Shown piece by piece: positions 39,689 through 47,474 of a DNA stretch of 64,000 bases. The first letter of the stretch is position 1. The number at the start of each line of letters is the position of its first letter. The stretch is from Paenibacillus_E oryzisoli_A (GTDB taxonomy: Bacteria > Bacillota > Bacilli > Paenibacillales > NBRC-103111): positions 1 to 64,000 of the forward strand of contig NZ_JBCMUN010000004.1 in assembly GCF_050467285.1 (NCBI RefSeq), in the 5' to 3' direction. The notes under the pieces are model-generated. The model worked only from the letters and a program-made list of their open reading frames with translations, made no database searches and had not been told where the DNA came from. The position numbers and the translations under genes were made by a program.

Positions 39689-41733
39689 TAATCCAGCACC
39701 TCGCTGTCAAAAATATGCGCCCGCTCCAGATAAGCCCGCAGCGGCATGTACGCAGCGCCCGTCCAGAACGTCGAGTCGCCGACCAGTTCGGCCGCGTCGT
39801 CCCGCGCCTGCTCCATGATCTCGAAATCCGCCACCATATCGGCGATGCGGAACTCCGGCAGCCCGCTCTGCTTCGTGCCGAAAAAATCGCCCGGCCCCCG
39901 CAGCTCCAAGTCGCGCCGGGCAATCTCGAAGCCGTCGGTCGTCTCCGTCATCGCCTTCATGCGCTCCTTGCCGACCTCCGTCTTCGGATCAGCGATCAGC
40001 ACGCAATAGGACTGGTGCTCGCCCCGTCCGACCCGACCGCGCAATTGATGCAGCTGCGACAGACCGAAGCGGTCAGCGTCATAAATGACCATTAGCGTCG
40101 CGTTCGGCACGTCGACGCCGACCTCAATAACCGTCGTGGACACGAGCGTCGCCATACGGCCTTCCTTGAATTCATGCATGATCGCATCCTTCTCCGCAGC
40201 GCTCATGCGCCCATGCAGCAGGCCGATCTTCATGTCCGGAAAATGCTGCTGCAGCTGAATATGCACGTCAATCGCATTCTGCACATCCAGCTTCTCCGAC
40301 TCTTCGATCAGCGGACAAATGACATACGCCTGCCGGCCTGCGGCCACCTCGCGCTGAATAAAGCCCAGCACGCGCTCCAGCAGCCCATGCGCCACCGCGT
40401 ACGTCTTGATCGGCTTGCGGCCCTTCGGCAGCTCGCGCAGCGTCGAGACGTCCATATCGCCGAACGCGGTGATCGCCAGCGTGCGCGGGATCGGCGTCGC
40501 CGTCATCGTCAGCACGTCGGGGTTCATCCCTTTGCGCCGCAGAATGCTGCGCTGGTTAACCCCGAAGCGGTGCTGCTCATCCGTCACGACCAACCCTAAT
40601 TGGCGGAAGTACACATCTTCCTGAATGAGCGCATGCGTGCCCACAAGCACGTCGATGAGCCCCATCTGCAAGGACGCCAGCAAGTCCCTGCGCTGGCGGT
40701 CTGTCGAGCTGCCCGTCAGCAGCGCCACCTGCAGCCCATAGGGCTCGAACATTCGGCTCAGAGAACGCATATGCTGCTCAGCCAGAATCTCCGTCGGCAC
40801 CATCAACGCGCCCTGGTAGCCGGCCTTCACGGTCGCGTACAGGCCGATGGCCGCGACCACGGTCTTCCCTGCGCCGACATCGCCCTGCAGCAGCCGGTTC
40901 ATGGCGTACGGCTCCTGCATGTCGTGCAGGATCTCGCTGACCACCTTCTTCTGCGACTCCGTCAGCTGGAAGGGCAAGGCGCGCACGAACGCGCGGACGG
41001 CAGGCAGGTCCACCTGCTGCTTCACCCCATCCGCCTTGCTCCGCGTCACAGCGCGGTAAGCCTGCAGCTTGAGCTGGAACAGGAACAGCTCCTCGTACAC
41101 CATCCGCTGGCGCGCCTGCTTGCCTTCCTCCACGCCGCTCGGCGTATGAATGAGCGCAAGCGCCTTGCTCCGCGGCAGAAACCCATACTTGCCGGTGATG
41201 CCCGCAGGCAGCACCTCCGGGATCATGGCGCTGTACTGCGTCAGCGCCTGCGCAATCACCTTGCGCATCCATTTCTGCGTCATCGAGGCGGTGACCGAGT
41301 ACACCGGCTGAATCGTGCCGGTATTCGACCCCGCTTGTCCCGGGAACTCGGAGTCCGACACACTCATCTGCCGACGCCGCGCATCCCATTTGCCGGTCAA
41401 CACGATCTCCTGCTGCGGACGCAAGCGGTCCTTCAGAAAATGACGGTTAAACCAGACCGCAGTCAGCAAGAACGAATCGACCATCACCTTGCAGGAGAGA
41501 CGCGACTTGCCGCTGTAACGCTGCAGCACGGGCTCCCCGATAATCGTTCCCTGCACCGTTACCCGATCTCCATCCTTGACGCTTGCCAGATCGCGCACCG
41601 TGTAATCTTCATAACGAAACGGCACATACTCGAGTAAATCCATAACCGTAAAAATGCCCATGCTGTTGAGCTCAACTGCTTTTTGAGCGCCAACACCATG
41701 GACTTCGCGAACCTGACATTGATGTAAATCCAT
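39688..41733 (-). CDS. recG: ATP-dependent DNA helicase RecG
   Basis: Branched-DNA translocase of 681 aa that remodels stalled forks and recombination intermediates. An N-terminal OB/wedge domain (DRVTVQGTIIGEPVLQRYSG) precedes the superfamily 2 motor with GDVGAGKTVVA (motif I), DEQHRFG (motif II), TMTATPIPRTL (motif III) and QLRGRVGRGEHQS (motif VI). All motifs are intact. It starts 3 bases after the degV stop, so it is coupled to the fakA-degV operon. In B. subtilis fapR comes next; here the accessory interval begins. Confidence 0.97.
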   Translation of the reverse strand: MDLHQCQVREVHGVGAQKAVELNSMGIFTVMDLLEYVPFRYEDYTVRDLASVKDGDRVTVQGTIIGEPVLQRYSGKSRLSCKVMVDSFLLTAVWFNRHFLKDRLRPQQEIVLTGKWDARRRQMSVSDSEFPGQAGSNTGTIQPVYSVTASMTQKWMRKVIAQALTQYSAMIPEVLPAGITGKYGFLPRSKALALIHTPSGVEEGKQARQRMVYEELFLFQLKLQAYRAVTRSKADGVKQQVDLPAVRAFVRALPFQLTESQKKVVSEILHDMQEPYAMNRLLQGDVGAGKTVVAAIGLYATVKAGYQGALMVPTEILAEQHMRSLSRMFEPYGLQVALLTGSSTDRQRRDLLASLQMGLIDVLVGTHALIQEDVYFRQLGLVVTDEQHRFGVNQRSILRRKGMNPDVLTMTATPIPRTLAITAFGDMDVSTLRELPKGRKPIKTYAVAHGLLERVLGFIQREVAAGRQAYVICPLIEESEKLDVQNAIDVHIQLQQHFPDMKIGLLHGRMSAAEKDAIMHEFKEGRMATLVSTTVIEVGVDVPNATLMVIYDADRFGLSQLHQLRGRVGRGEHQSYCVLIADPKTEVGKERMKAMTETTDGFEIARRDLELRGPGDFFGTKQSGLPEFRIADMVADFEIMEQARDDAAELVGDSTFWTGAAYMPLRAYLERAHIFDSEVLD

Positions 41734-41736
41734 TAG

Positions 41737-42597
41737 CTACACCGTACCGACGAAAGCTGCGATGGTCCCCGGGCCGGCATGCGCCCCAATCACAGGTCCA
41801 AGCGTAATGTAGTTCACCTGCGCCACCGCAAAACGCTGCACGATCGCCTCGCGCAGCACCTCCGCGCCTTCCACATTATTCGCATGCGCGATATGCAGCG
41901 TACGGATCGGCTTGTCGCCCAAATCCGCAGCCAACAGCTCAAGAATGCGTGCGATCGCTTTCTTGTGACCGCGCACTTTATCGACAGACATGACTTCTCC
42001 CGTACGATCCAGGGACAGAATCGGCTTAATATTAAGTAAAGAACCAAGAAGTGCCGAAGCTTTGCCGATTCTGCCGCCCTTTTGCAAAAATTCCAACGTA
42101 TCCACAAGGAAGTAGATCGCATAATTCTCCCGAATCGTCTCGATCCGCTTCAAAATCTCATCAACCGACTGCCCCTCCCGGGCACCTTCCGCCGCCGCCA
42201 CAACGAGTGCACCGATCCCGTAGGACGCCGAGCAAGAATCCACGACGTGAACTCTTCCCGCTTGATCGCCTTCGAGCATCGAAGCGGCAAGCGCAGCTGT
42301 ACGCTGCGTACCGCTTAGCACAGAGGCCAAATGAATCGAAATGACTTCCGTATCCGGCTCGCTCAGCAGCTCCTGATAGAACGCCAGGAATTCGCCCGGA
42401 GACGGTGTCGAGGTCGTCGGGAAGTAAGCGGAAGTCGTCAGCTTGGCGTAGAAATCCTCCGATTTCAGCGTCACCGCATCCAGAAACTGCTCCTCGCCAA
42501 AATTGATTTTCAGCGGAACCATCGTGATGCCCAGCGCTTCTCTAATCTCCGACGGGATGTCGGCCGTACTGTCCGTCACAATACGAATATGGGTCAA
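41737..42597 (-). CDS. DegV/FakB-type fatty-acid-binding protein
   Basis: 286-aa DegV-family protein that binds a fatty acid in its pocket and presents it to FakA for phosphorylation. IVTDSTADIP, the TTSAYFPTTSTPSPGEF loop, the LASVLSGTQRTA motif and VDTLEFLQKGGRIGKA are all typical. The TTG start at 42597 is chosen because GGAGGAGGG lies 6 bases upstream; the frame continues to 42648 without a better site. It lies directly after fakA. In B. subtilis this place is taken by serine dehydratase genes, so the pair FakA-FakB is organised together here. Confidence 0.93.
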   Translation of the reverse strand: MTHIRIVTDSTADIPSEIREALGITMVPLKINFGEEQFLDAVTLKSEDFYAKLTTSAYFPTTSTPSPGEFLAFYQELLSEPDTEVISIHLASVLSGTQRTAALAASMLEGDQAGRVHVVDSCSASYGIGALVVAAAEGAREGQSVDEILKRIETIRENYAIYFLVDTLEFLQKGGRIGKASALLGSLLNIKPILSLDRTGEVMSVDKVRGHKKAIARILELLAADLGDKPIRTLHIAHANNVEGAEVLREAIVQRFAVAQVNYITLGPVIGAHAGPGTIAAFVGTV

Positions 42598-42651
42598 CGG
42601 AATCCCTCCTCCATTTTGACACGTGAACCGGGCATTCGCGGCAAGCACGAA

Positions 42652-44394
42652 CTACTCGACTGAAATCAGATACGCATACAGCGGCTGTCCGCCGGGATGA
42701 AGCTCGATTTCGATTTCGGGATACAGCGTTTGAATGAACGCTTCCAGCTCTTCGGTCTCTTCTTCCTTCGCATCTTCCCCTGTCAAAAGCGTCACAATCT
42801 CGCTGCCTTCATCAATCATGTCTTCCAACAGCTTCTTGCAGGCGCCAACCAGACTTGTCTCCGATGACACAATGCGTCCGTCCTGAATCCCGATAAAATG
42901 CCCCTCTTTAATCGCAATGCCGTCCATATTCGTATCGCGCACCGCATACGTCACTTGTCCCGATTTCACGCGGCGGAGCGACTCCTGCATCGCAGCCGTG
43001 TTCGTCTCGGCATCCGCTTTTTCCTGGAACGCGAGAATCGCGGCCAATCCTTGCGGAATCGACTTGGACGGAATGACAACGATCTTTTTGTTATCTACAA
43101 GCTCAGCAGCCTGCTGCGCAGCTAGAATAATGTTCGAATTGTTCGGCAGCACATAAATCGTCTCCGCGTCGATGCTTTGCACGGCCTTGACAACGTCTTC
43201 TGTGCTCGGATTCATCGTCTGTCCGCCGGACAGCACAACGTCTACGCCAACGCTGGTTAATATATCTGTGATGCCGGCCCCCATGGCCACCGCCACAAAG
43301 CCATACGGCTTCGCAGGCGTTGTCACGGCAACGACGGGTTCCTCCACAATCGAGTATTCCGGATTCGCCGCAGCGTCTTCCAGAATATGCGTATGCTGGT
43401 CGCGCATATTTTCGATTTTGATCCGGCTCAGCGCCCCGAATTTCATCGCATGGTTCATGACCTCACCAGGATATTCGGCATGAATATGCACCTTCACAAG
43501 CTCGTCGTCCGCCACCACAAGCAGCGAATCGCCCAACTTGCTGAGCTGTTCCCTGAATTGGCTTTCGCTAAATACAAGCCCCTTTACCTTGCCGGGTTCA
43601 ATCGTGAGCATAAATTCCGTACAGTAGCCAAATTCAATATCTTCCGTAGCGAGATGCGCTTGCGCAGGCATATGCTCGTGCACTTCCCTCGTCAAGTTCA
43701 AAGCCGGAACGACCGAAACGGCCGCTAAGTTCGTATCCATCGTGGCAAAATCTTCATCCACCGGCGCCACCGCTCCGCCGCTGAGTCCTGTCACAAAGCC
43801 CTCATAGACGCAGACCAGGCCTTGTCCACCCGCATCAACGACACCGACCTGCTTGAGCACAGCAAGCTGCTCAGGCGTTCTGGCGAGCGCTTCCTTCGCT
43901 TTCGTGAGCACTTCCCGCAGCAAATCCAGCACGTCCGCGCTTCTGCGGAACTGTGTCGCATGCTTCGCCGCTTCTTTGGAGACCGTCAGGATCGTGCCCT
44001 CCACCGGCTTCACAACCGCCTTGTAGGCCGTCTCCACGCCTTGCTGAAGCGCAGCCGCAAACTGCTGGCTGTTAATCTGTTCAAACTCGTGCACGTATTT
44101 TGCAAACCCGCGAAACAGTTGGGATAAAATAACCCCTGAATTGCCTCTTGCGCCCATGAGGAGCCCTTTGGACAAGGCGTCAGCAGCTTTTCCAATATGA
44201 GAGGATGGCTTCTTTTTCAGTTCCTCACATCCTGCAGTGAGTGTTAAATTCATGTTGGTGCCAGTATCTCCGTCGGGGACAGGGAATACGTTCAGTCCAT
44301 TCACCTTGTCGACATTTCTGCGAAGGTTGTCTGCTCCCGCCAAGACCATGGCAATGAAGTCATTTCCGTTTATTGAAATAAAGCGCTTACTCAA
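42652..44394 (-). CDS. fakA: Fatty acid kinase FakA (YloV, DAK domain)
   Basis: 580-aa kinase that phosphorylates FakB-bound fatty acids to acyl-phosphate for PlsX/PlsY. The N-terminal DhaK-L-like ATP domain has the metal-binding NVFPVPDGDTGTNM and GARGNSGVILSQL, followed by a middle domain with VVDAGGQGLV and a C-terminal FakB-binding domain. It has a TTG start at 44394 with GGAAGGGGAATCACT in front. It follows yloU by 29 bases and is followed by degV. Together with fapR-plsX this covers uptake and synthesis of phospholipid acyl chains. Confidence 0.95.
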   Translation of the reverse strand: MSKRFISINGNDFIAMVLAGADNLRRNVDKVNGLNVFPVPDGDTGTNMNLTLTAGCEELKKKPSSHIGKAADALSKGLLMGARGNSGVILSQLFRGFAKYVHEFEQINSQQFAAALQQGVETAYKAVVKPVEGTILTVSKEAAKHATQFRRSADVLDLLREVLTKAKEALARTPEQLAVLKQVGVVDAGGQGLVCVYEGFVTGLSGGAVAPVDEDFATMDTNLAAVSVVPALNLTREVHEHMPAQAHLATEDIEFGYCTEFMLTIEPGKVKGLVFSESQFREQLSKLGDSLLVVADDELVKVHIHAEYPGEVMNHAMKFGALSRIKIENMRDQHTHILEDAAANPEYSIVEEPVVAVTTPAKPYGFVAVAMGAGITDILTSVGVDVVLSGGQTMNPSTEDVVKAVQSIDAETIYVLPNNSNIILAAQQAAELVDNKKIVVIPSKSIPQGLAAILAFQEKADAETNTAAMQESLRRVKSGQVTYAVRDTNMDGIAIKEGHFIGIQDGRIVSSETSLVGACKKLLEDMIDEGSEIVTLLTGEDAKEEETEELEAFIQTLYPEIEIELHPGGQPLYAYLISVE

Positions 44395-44423
44395 AGTGAT
44401 TCCCCTTCCTAATTATCGGGCTA

Positions 44424-44783
44424 TTATTTAGCTACGCGAACGCCTTGAACAAAAATGTTCACATCGTCCACCTGCAGACCTACAACTTCGTTAAGAATAT
44501 ATTTGACTTTCGTCTGGACATTCCCTGCCACGACGGATATTTTCGTTCCGTAGCTGACAATAATATAAAGATCAATCTCCAGTCGTCCGTTCTCTCTGCG
44601 AACCTCGACGCCGCGGCTTAAATTGTCTCTGCCGAGCAGCTCGGCGATGCCGTCCTTCAATTGCTTGCGTGTGGCCATGCCAACAAGTCCGTAGCAATCC
44701 AGCGCAGCCGATCCCGCGAGCGTCGAAACGACTTCATCGGTAATAAATACTTTTCCCAACTCGGTTGTGAGTTCAATCGGCAT
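44424..44783 (-). CDS. yloU: Asp23/Gls24 family protein YloU
   Basis: 119-aa Asp23-family protein. The family core ELTTELGKVFITDEVVSTLA, then LEIDLYIIVSYGTKISVVA and VNIFVQGVRV, is complete. Members are membrane-associated envelope-homeostasis proteins; this one is almost always encoded before fakA, though its role there is unknown. GAAGGAGTTGTTACATA precedes the ATG. It has its own promoter at 44827-44856, divergent from rpmB. Confidence 0.95.
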   Translation of the reverse strand: MPIELTTELGKVFITDEVVSTLAGSAALDCYGLVGMATRKQLKDGIAELLGRDNLSRGVEVRRENGRLEIDLYIIVSYGTKISVVAGNVQTKVKYILNEVVGLQVDDVNIFVQGVRVAK

Positions 44784-44826
44784 TATGTAACAACTCCTTC
44801 AAATTTCCAAGACTATACTTCATTGT

Positions 44827-44856
44827 ACTATACCACACTTTATAAATAAACGGCAA
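44827..44856 (-). promoter_or_regulatory. Promoter of yloU-fakA-degV-recG
   Basis: TTGCCG and TATAGT are separated by 18 bases on the minus strand, about 45 bases before yloU. Confidence 0.65.
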
Positions 44857-44872
44857 AAGTGCACGCATTTCG

Positions 44873-44902
44873 TTGACTAGGCCGCTTTGGCTATGATATT
44901 AT
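44873..44902 (+). promoter_or_regulatory. Promoter of rpmB
   Basis: TTGACT and TATTAT are separated by 18 bases on the plus strand. It lies back to back with the yloU promoter and gives a leader of about 115 bases. Confidence 0.75.
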
Positions 44903-45027
44903 GTTTAAGTGTGTTTTTGCAGATAGAAAGATCATGCAAGAAAGTATGCGATGTTGAGAATACTGATATGTCAAGCTTAGGCTTGCCACCCAGGCTTCTT
45001 TGTATACTGCCGAAGGAGGTGTCAAAC

Positions 45028-45216
45028 ATGTCCCGCAAATGTTTCATTACAGGTAAAAGTCCGAAAACAGGTAATCACGTGTCCCACGCTAACAATAAAA
45101 ACAAGCGTACTTGGGGAGTTAACGTTCAAAAGGTTCGCATCCTCGTTGATGGTAAACCAAAACGGGTTTACGTAAGTGCTCGTGCGTTGAAATCCGGTAA
45201 AGTGGCTCGCGTTTAA
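45028..45216 (+). CDS. rpmB: 50S ribosomal protein L28
   Basis: 62-aa ribosomal protein. MSRKCFITGKSPKTGNHVSH and the following KRTWGVNVQKVRI are family-specific. Only one cysteine is present, so it is the zinc-free form. GAAGGAGGTGTCAAAC precedes the ATG at 45028; the frame upstream of it is leader sequence. It has its own promoter and terminator and is divergent from yloU, as in B. subtilis. Confidence 0.97.
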   Translation: MSRKCFITGKSPKTGNHVSHANNKNKRTWGVNVQKVRILVDGKPKRVYVSARALKSGKVARV

Positions 45217-45252
45217 TCGGCCGCGGATACTTAACTTACTTATGCAAATGAC

Positions 45253-45279
45253 AAAAAGCACCGTTCCGGTGCTTTTTTT
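45253..45279 (+). terminator. Terminator of rpmB
   Basis: AAAGCACCG-TTC-CGGTGCTTT is followed by TTTT, a 9-bp perfect stem with a 3-base loop. Confidence 0.9.
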
Positions 45280-45315
45280 GCATTCCTGGGGAGAATGACG
45301 CGTATGTGTACTTGC

Positions 45316-45396
45316 TTAGTTTTTACTGAACGTATTAAGTACGGCTTTCACGAAACCTCCCAGAAACTTCGGCAGCTTGATCGTGTAGAATTTCAT
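45316..45396 (-). CDS. spoVM: Stage V sporulation protein M
   Basis: 26-residue amphipathic peptide (MKFYTIKLPKFLGGFVKAVL, then NTFSKN). It inserts into the curved outer forespore membrane, anchors SpoIVA and so nucleates the spore coat. The sequence keeps Pro9 and the overall pattern of the B. subtilis peptide. GAAGGAGGGGTAGAGA precedes the ATG. It lies next to rpmB, as in B. subtilis. The gene is too short for most gene callers. Confidence 0.95.
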   Translation of the reverse strand: MKFYTIKLPKFLGGFVKAVLNTFSKN

Positions 45397-45511
45397 TCTC
45401 TACCCCTCCTTCGAGTTATCGTCAGTCCGCAATGCACGATGCAAACGCGGCTGACTTCGTGAGCAAAGGCCCTACCTGCGTCCAGGACTGCTCCTTCCAC
45501 ATCATTACAAC

Positions 45512-45519
45512 AGTGTATG
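45512..45519 (-). promoter_or_regulatory. Sigma-E-like -10 element upstream of spoVM
   Basis: CATACACT (minus strand) is one base from the sigma-E -10 consensus CATACAAT, 116 bases before spoVM. The -35 region is poor. Confidence 0.35.
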
Positions 45520-45582
45520 CCCGGAGCGTAGAAATAGTGCTTCTATTTTTACTTTCTCCCAACTTTCAACTGCTCCAGAAAG

Positions 45583-45615
45583 CAAAAAAAGCTACAAGAG
45601 CTTTTCGCTCTTGTA
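45583..45615 (-). terminator. Terminator after the rpe-distal membrane gene
   Basis: TACAAGAGC-GAAAA-GCTCTTGTA is followed by GCTTTTTTT on the minus strand, closing the long priA...rpe transcript. Confidence 0.9.
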
Positions 45616-45616
45616 A

Positions 45617-45874
45617 CTATAGGTATGCGGTGAACTCGCCGGATATGCCCGCCCGATAGAGCGCGTAGATCAGATTAAAGACAAAGTAGAAAAAGACCGC
45701 AATCACAAAAAACCAAATCCGATAACGCAACTCCTCGAACTGTCGGAAGAAACGAATCCCCAGAAACAGCGCGCCGAGCGAGAACACATATTTAAACATA
45801 TCCTGAATGTTGGAAAACAAGGTTAACAGGATGGCGCAAGCCAAGCTGTATGCCAGCAGCCAGACGATTCTCAC
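45617..45874 (-). CDS. Small membrane protein downstream of rpe
   Basis: 85-aa protein with three hydrophobic segments (about 4-22, 28-42, 52-72) and the stretch FFRQFEELRYRIWFFVIAV. I do not recognise a family. The GTG start at 45874 has AGAGGAGGAACGACAC and lies 15 bases after rpe, so it is the last gene of that operon. In B. subtilis the thiamine pyrophosphokinase gene lies here instead. Confidence 0.75.
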   Translation of the reverse strand: MRIVWLLAYSLACAILLTLFSNIQDMFKYVFSLGALFLGIRFFRQFEELRYRIWFFVIAVFFYFVFNLIYALYRAGISGEFTAYL

Positions 45875-45889
45875 GTGTCGTTCCTCCTC

Positions 45890-46540
45890 TTAGCCGCGGA
45901 TGCGGCGAATCGCGTCAGCGCGATCCGATTGCCCATAAATAGCGTTGCCCGCAACGAGAACATCCGCGCCGGCTTCCACCACCTGACGGGCTGTCACTTC
46001 ATTAATGCCCCCGTCGACCTCGATGTGCAGATCGGTGAGTCCCTTGGCGTTAGCCAGCTCGCGCAGCGCGCGGATTTTGTTCAGCATGCCCGGGATGAAG
46101 GCTTGTCCGCCAAACCCCGGATTGACGGTCATAATCAGCACCAGATCCAGCTGCTCGTCCAGCACGTGCTCCAGTGTAGAAATCGGCGTTGCCGGATTCA
46201 GCACAACCCCGGCTTTGACGCCCTGCTGCTTAATCAGCCCCAGTGTCCTGTGCAAATGCGTGCAAGCTTCGACGTGAACGGAAATCAAATCCGCCCCCGC
46301 CTTAGCAAAATCTGGAATGTACCGATCCGGCTCCTCAATCATCAAATGTACGTCAAGTGTAAGCTGCGTTACAGGGCGAATCGCCTCCAGAACAAGAGGG
46401 CCGATCGTAATATTCGGTACAAAATGACCATCCATGACATCGACATGAATCCAGTCAGCGCCGCCGCGCTCCACATCTTGAATCTCATCCCCGAGCCTTG
46501 CGAAATTGGCCGATAAAATCGACGGTGCCACATAAACCAT
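45890..46540 (-). CDS. rpe: Ribulose-phosphate 3-epimerase
   Basis: 216-aa TIM-barrel enzyme interconverting ribulose 5-phosphate and xylulose 5-phosphate in the pentose phosphate pathway. APSILSANFARLGDEI, VDVMDGHFVPNIT, VMTVNPGFGGQAFIP and EVDGGI carry the metal ligands and phosphate-binding loops. GGAGGTACTAGACGA precedes the ATG, 4 bases after rsgA. Confidence 0.97.
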   Translation of the reverse strand: MVYVAPSILSANFARLGDEIQDVERGGADWIHVDVMDGHFVPNITIGPLVLEAIRPVTQLTLDVHLMIEEPDRYIPDFAKAGADLISVHVEACTHLHRTLGLIKQQGVKAGVVLNPATPISTLEHVLDEQLDLVLIMTVNPGFGGQAFIPGMLNKIRALRELANAKGLTDLHIEVDGGINEVTARQVVEAGADVLVAGNAIYGQSDRADAIRRIRG

Positions 46541-46544
46541 TCGT

Positions 46545-47474
46545 CTAGTACCTCCTCTTCCGATCCTTAATTTCAGCTAAAAACAATAAATAATGCTCGT
46601 ACCGCGAAGCCGCAATCGTGCCGTCCGCCGCAGCATCCCGCACCTTGCAATCCGGTTCGTGCAAATGCAGGCAGCCCCGGAACCGGCAGCCCTCGGCAAT
46701 GTCGGCAAACTCGCGGAAGCAGGCGCCCAGCCCGTCGGCCTCGACTTCCATGAAATCGAGCTGGCTGAAGCCCGGCGTATCCGCCACAAGCCCGCCGCCT
46801 TCCAGTGGAAGCAGCTCAACGTGACGCGTCGTATGCTTGCCGCGGCCCAGCCGCTGCGAGATCTCGTTCGTCTCGAGGTCGATGCCCGCGATCATTTTAT
46901 TCAGCAGCGACGATTTGCCGACGCCGGATTGACCGGCGAACACGGAGATCGTCCCTTCCAGGTGATGCAGAATCGCTTCCACACCGACGCCCATCCGCGA
47001 CGATGTTCTGACGACCGGATACCCGATCGCTTCGTACAGCGCTGTAATGCGGTCAAGTTCGCTCATCGTCATCTCTTTCGGGAGCGCACCTCCACCGCCC
47101 TCCAGCAGCAGATCGCTTTTGGTAAAGCACAGCACCACATCAATGCCCGTATGCTCGATATGAACAAGGAACTTGTCGAGCAGTTGCAGATTCAGCACCG
47201 GCTCCGTCACGGAGAAGACGAGCACGACAATGTTCACGTTTGCAATCGGGGGCCTGATCAGTTCGGAAGTACGGGGAAGAATCTCCGTAACGGTTCCTTC
47301 CCCATTTTCCGTTTCTTCATACATCACGCGATCCCCGACGAGGGGCGTGATCTTTTTATTCTTGAACACGCCTCTTCCCCGGCAGGTAACGGTATTCCCT
47401 TCTTCAAGCGCGGCGCCCTCCGGCAGCACATAGTAGTAACCGCTGAGCGCTTTTACAATCGATCCTTGCGGCAT
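46545..47474 (-). CDS. rsgA: Small ribosomal subunit biogenesis GTPase RsgA
   Basis: 309-aa circularly permuted GTPase (YloQ/CpgA) that checks the decoding centre of maturing 30S subunits. An OB-fold at about 1-70 is followed by G4 FTKSDL, G1 GQSGVGKSSL, G3 DTPGF and a C-terminal zinc knuckle CRFRGCLHLHEPDC. The ATG overlaps the prkC stop by one base (TAATG) with GGAGGAACGAATTA in front. In B. subtilis the homologue is a substrate of the neighbouring kinase PrkC. Confidence 0.97.
   Translation of the reverse strand: MPQGSIVKALSGYYYVLPEGAALEEGNTVTCRGRGVFKNKKITPLVGDRVMYEETENGEGTVTEILPRTSELIRPPIANVNIVVLVFSVTEPVLNLQLLDKFLVHIEHTGIDVVLCFTKSDLLLEGGGGALPKEMTMSELDRITALYEAIGYPVVRTSSRMGVGVEAILHHLEGTISVFAGQSGVGKSSLLNKMIAGIDLETNEISQRLGRGKHTTRHVELLPLEGGGLVADTPGFSQLDFMEVEADGLGACFREFADIAEGCRFRGCLHLHEPDCKVRDAAADGTIAASRYEHYLLFLAEIKDRKRRY

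Noticed and set aside
40600..41637. 345-codon plus-strand frame inside recG
   Set aside because: Shadow of recG; low-complexity His/Arg/Leu composition, no ribosome site.
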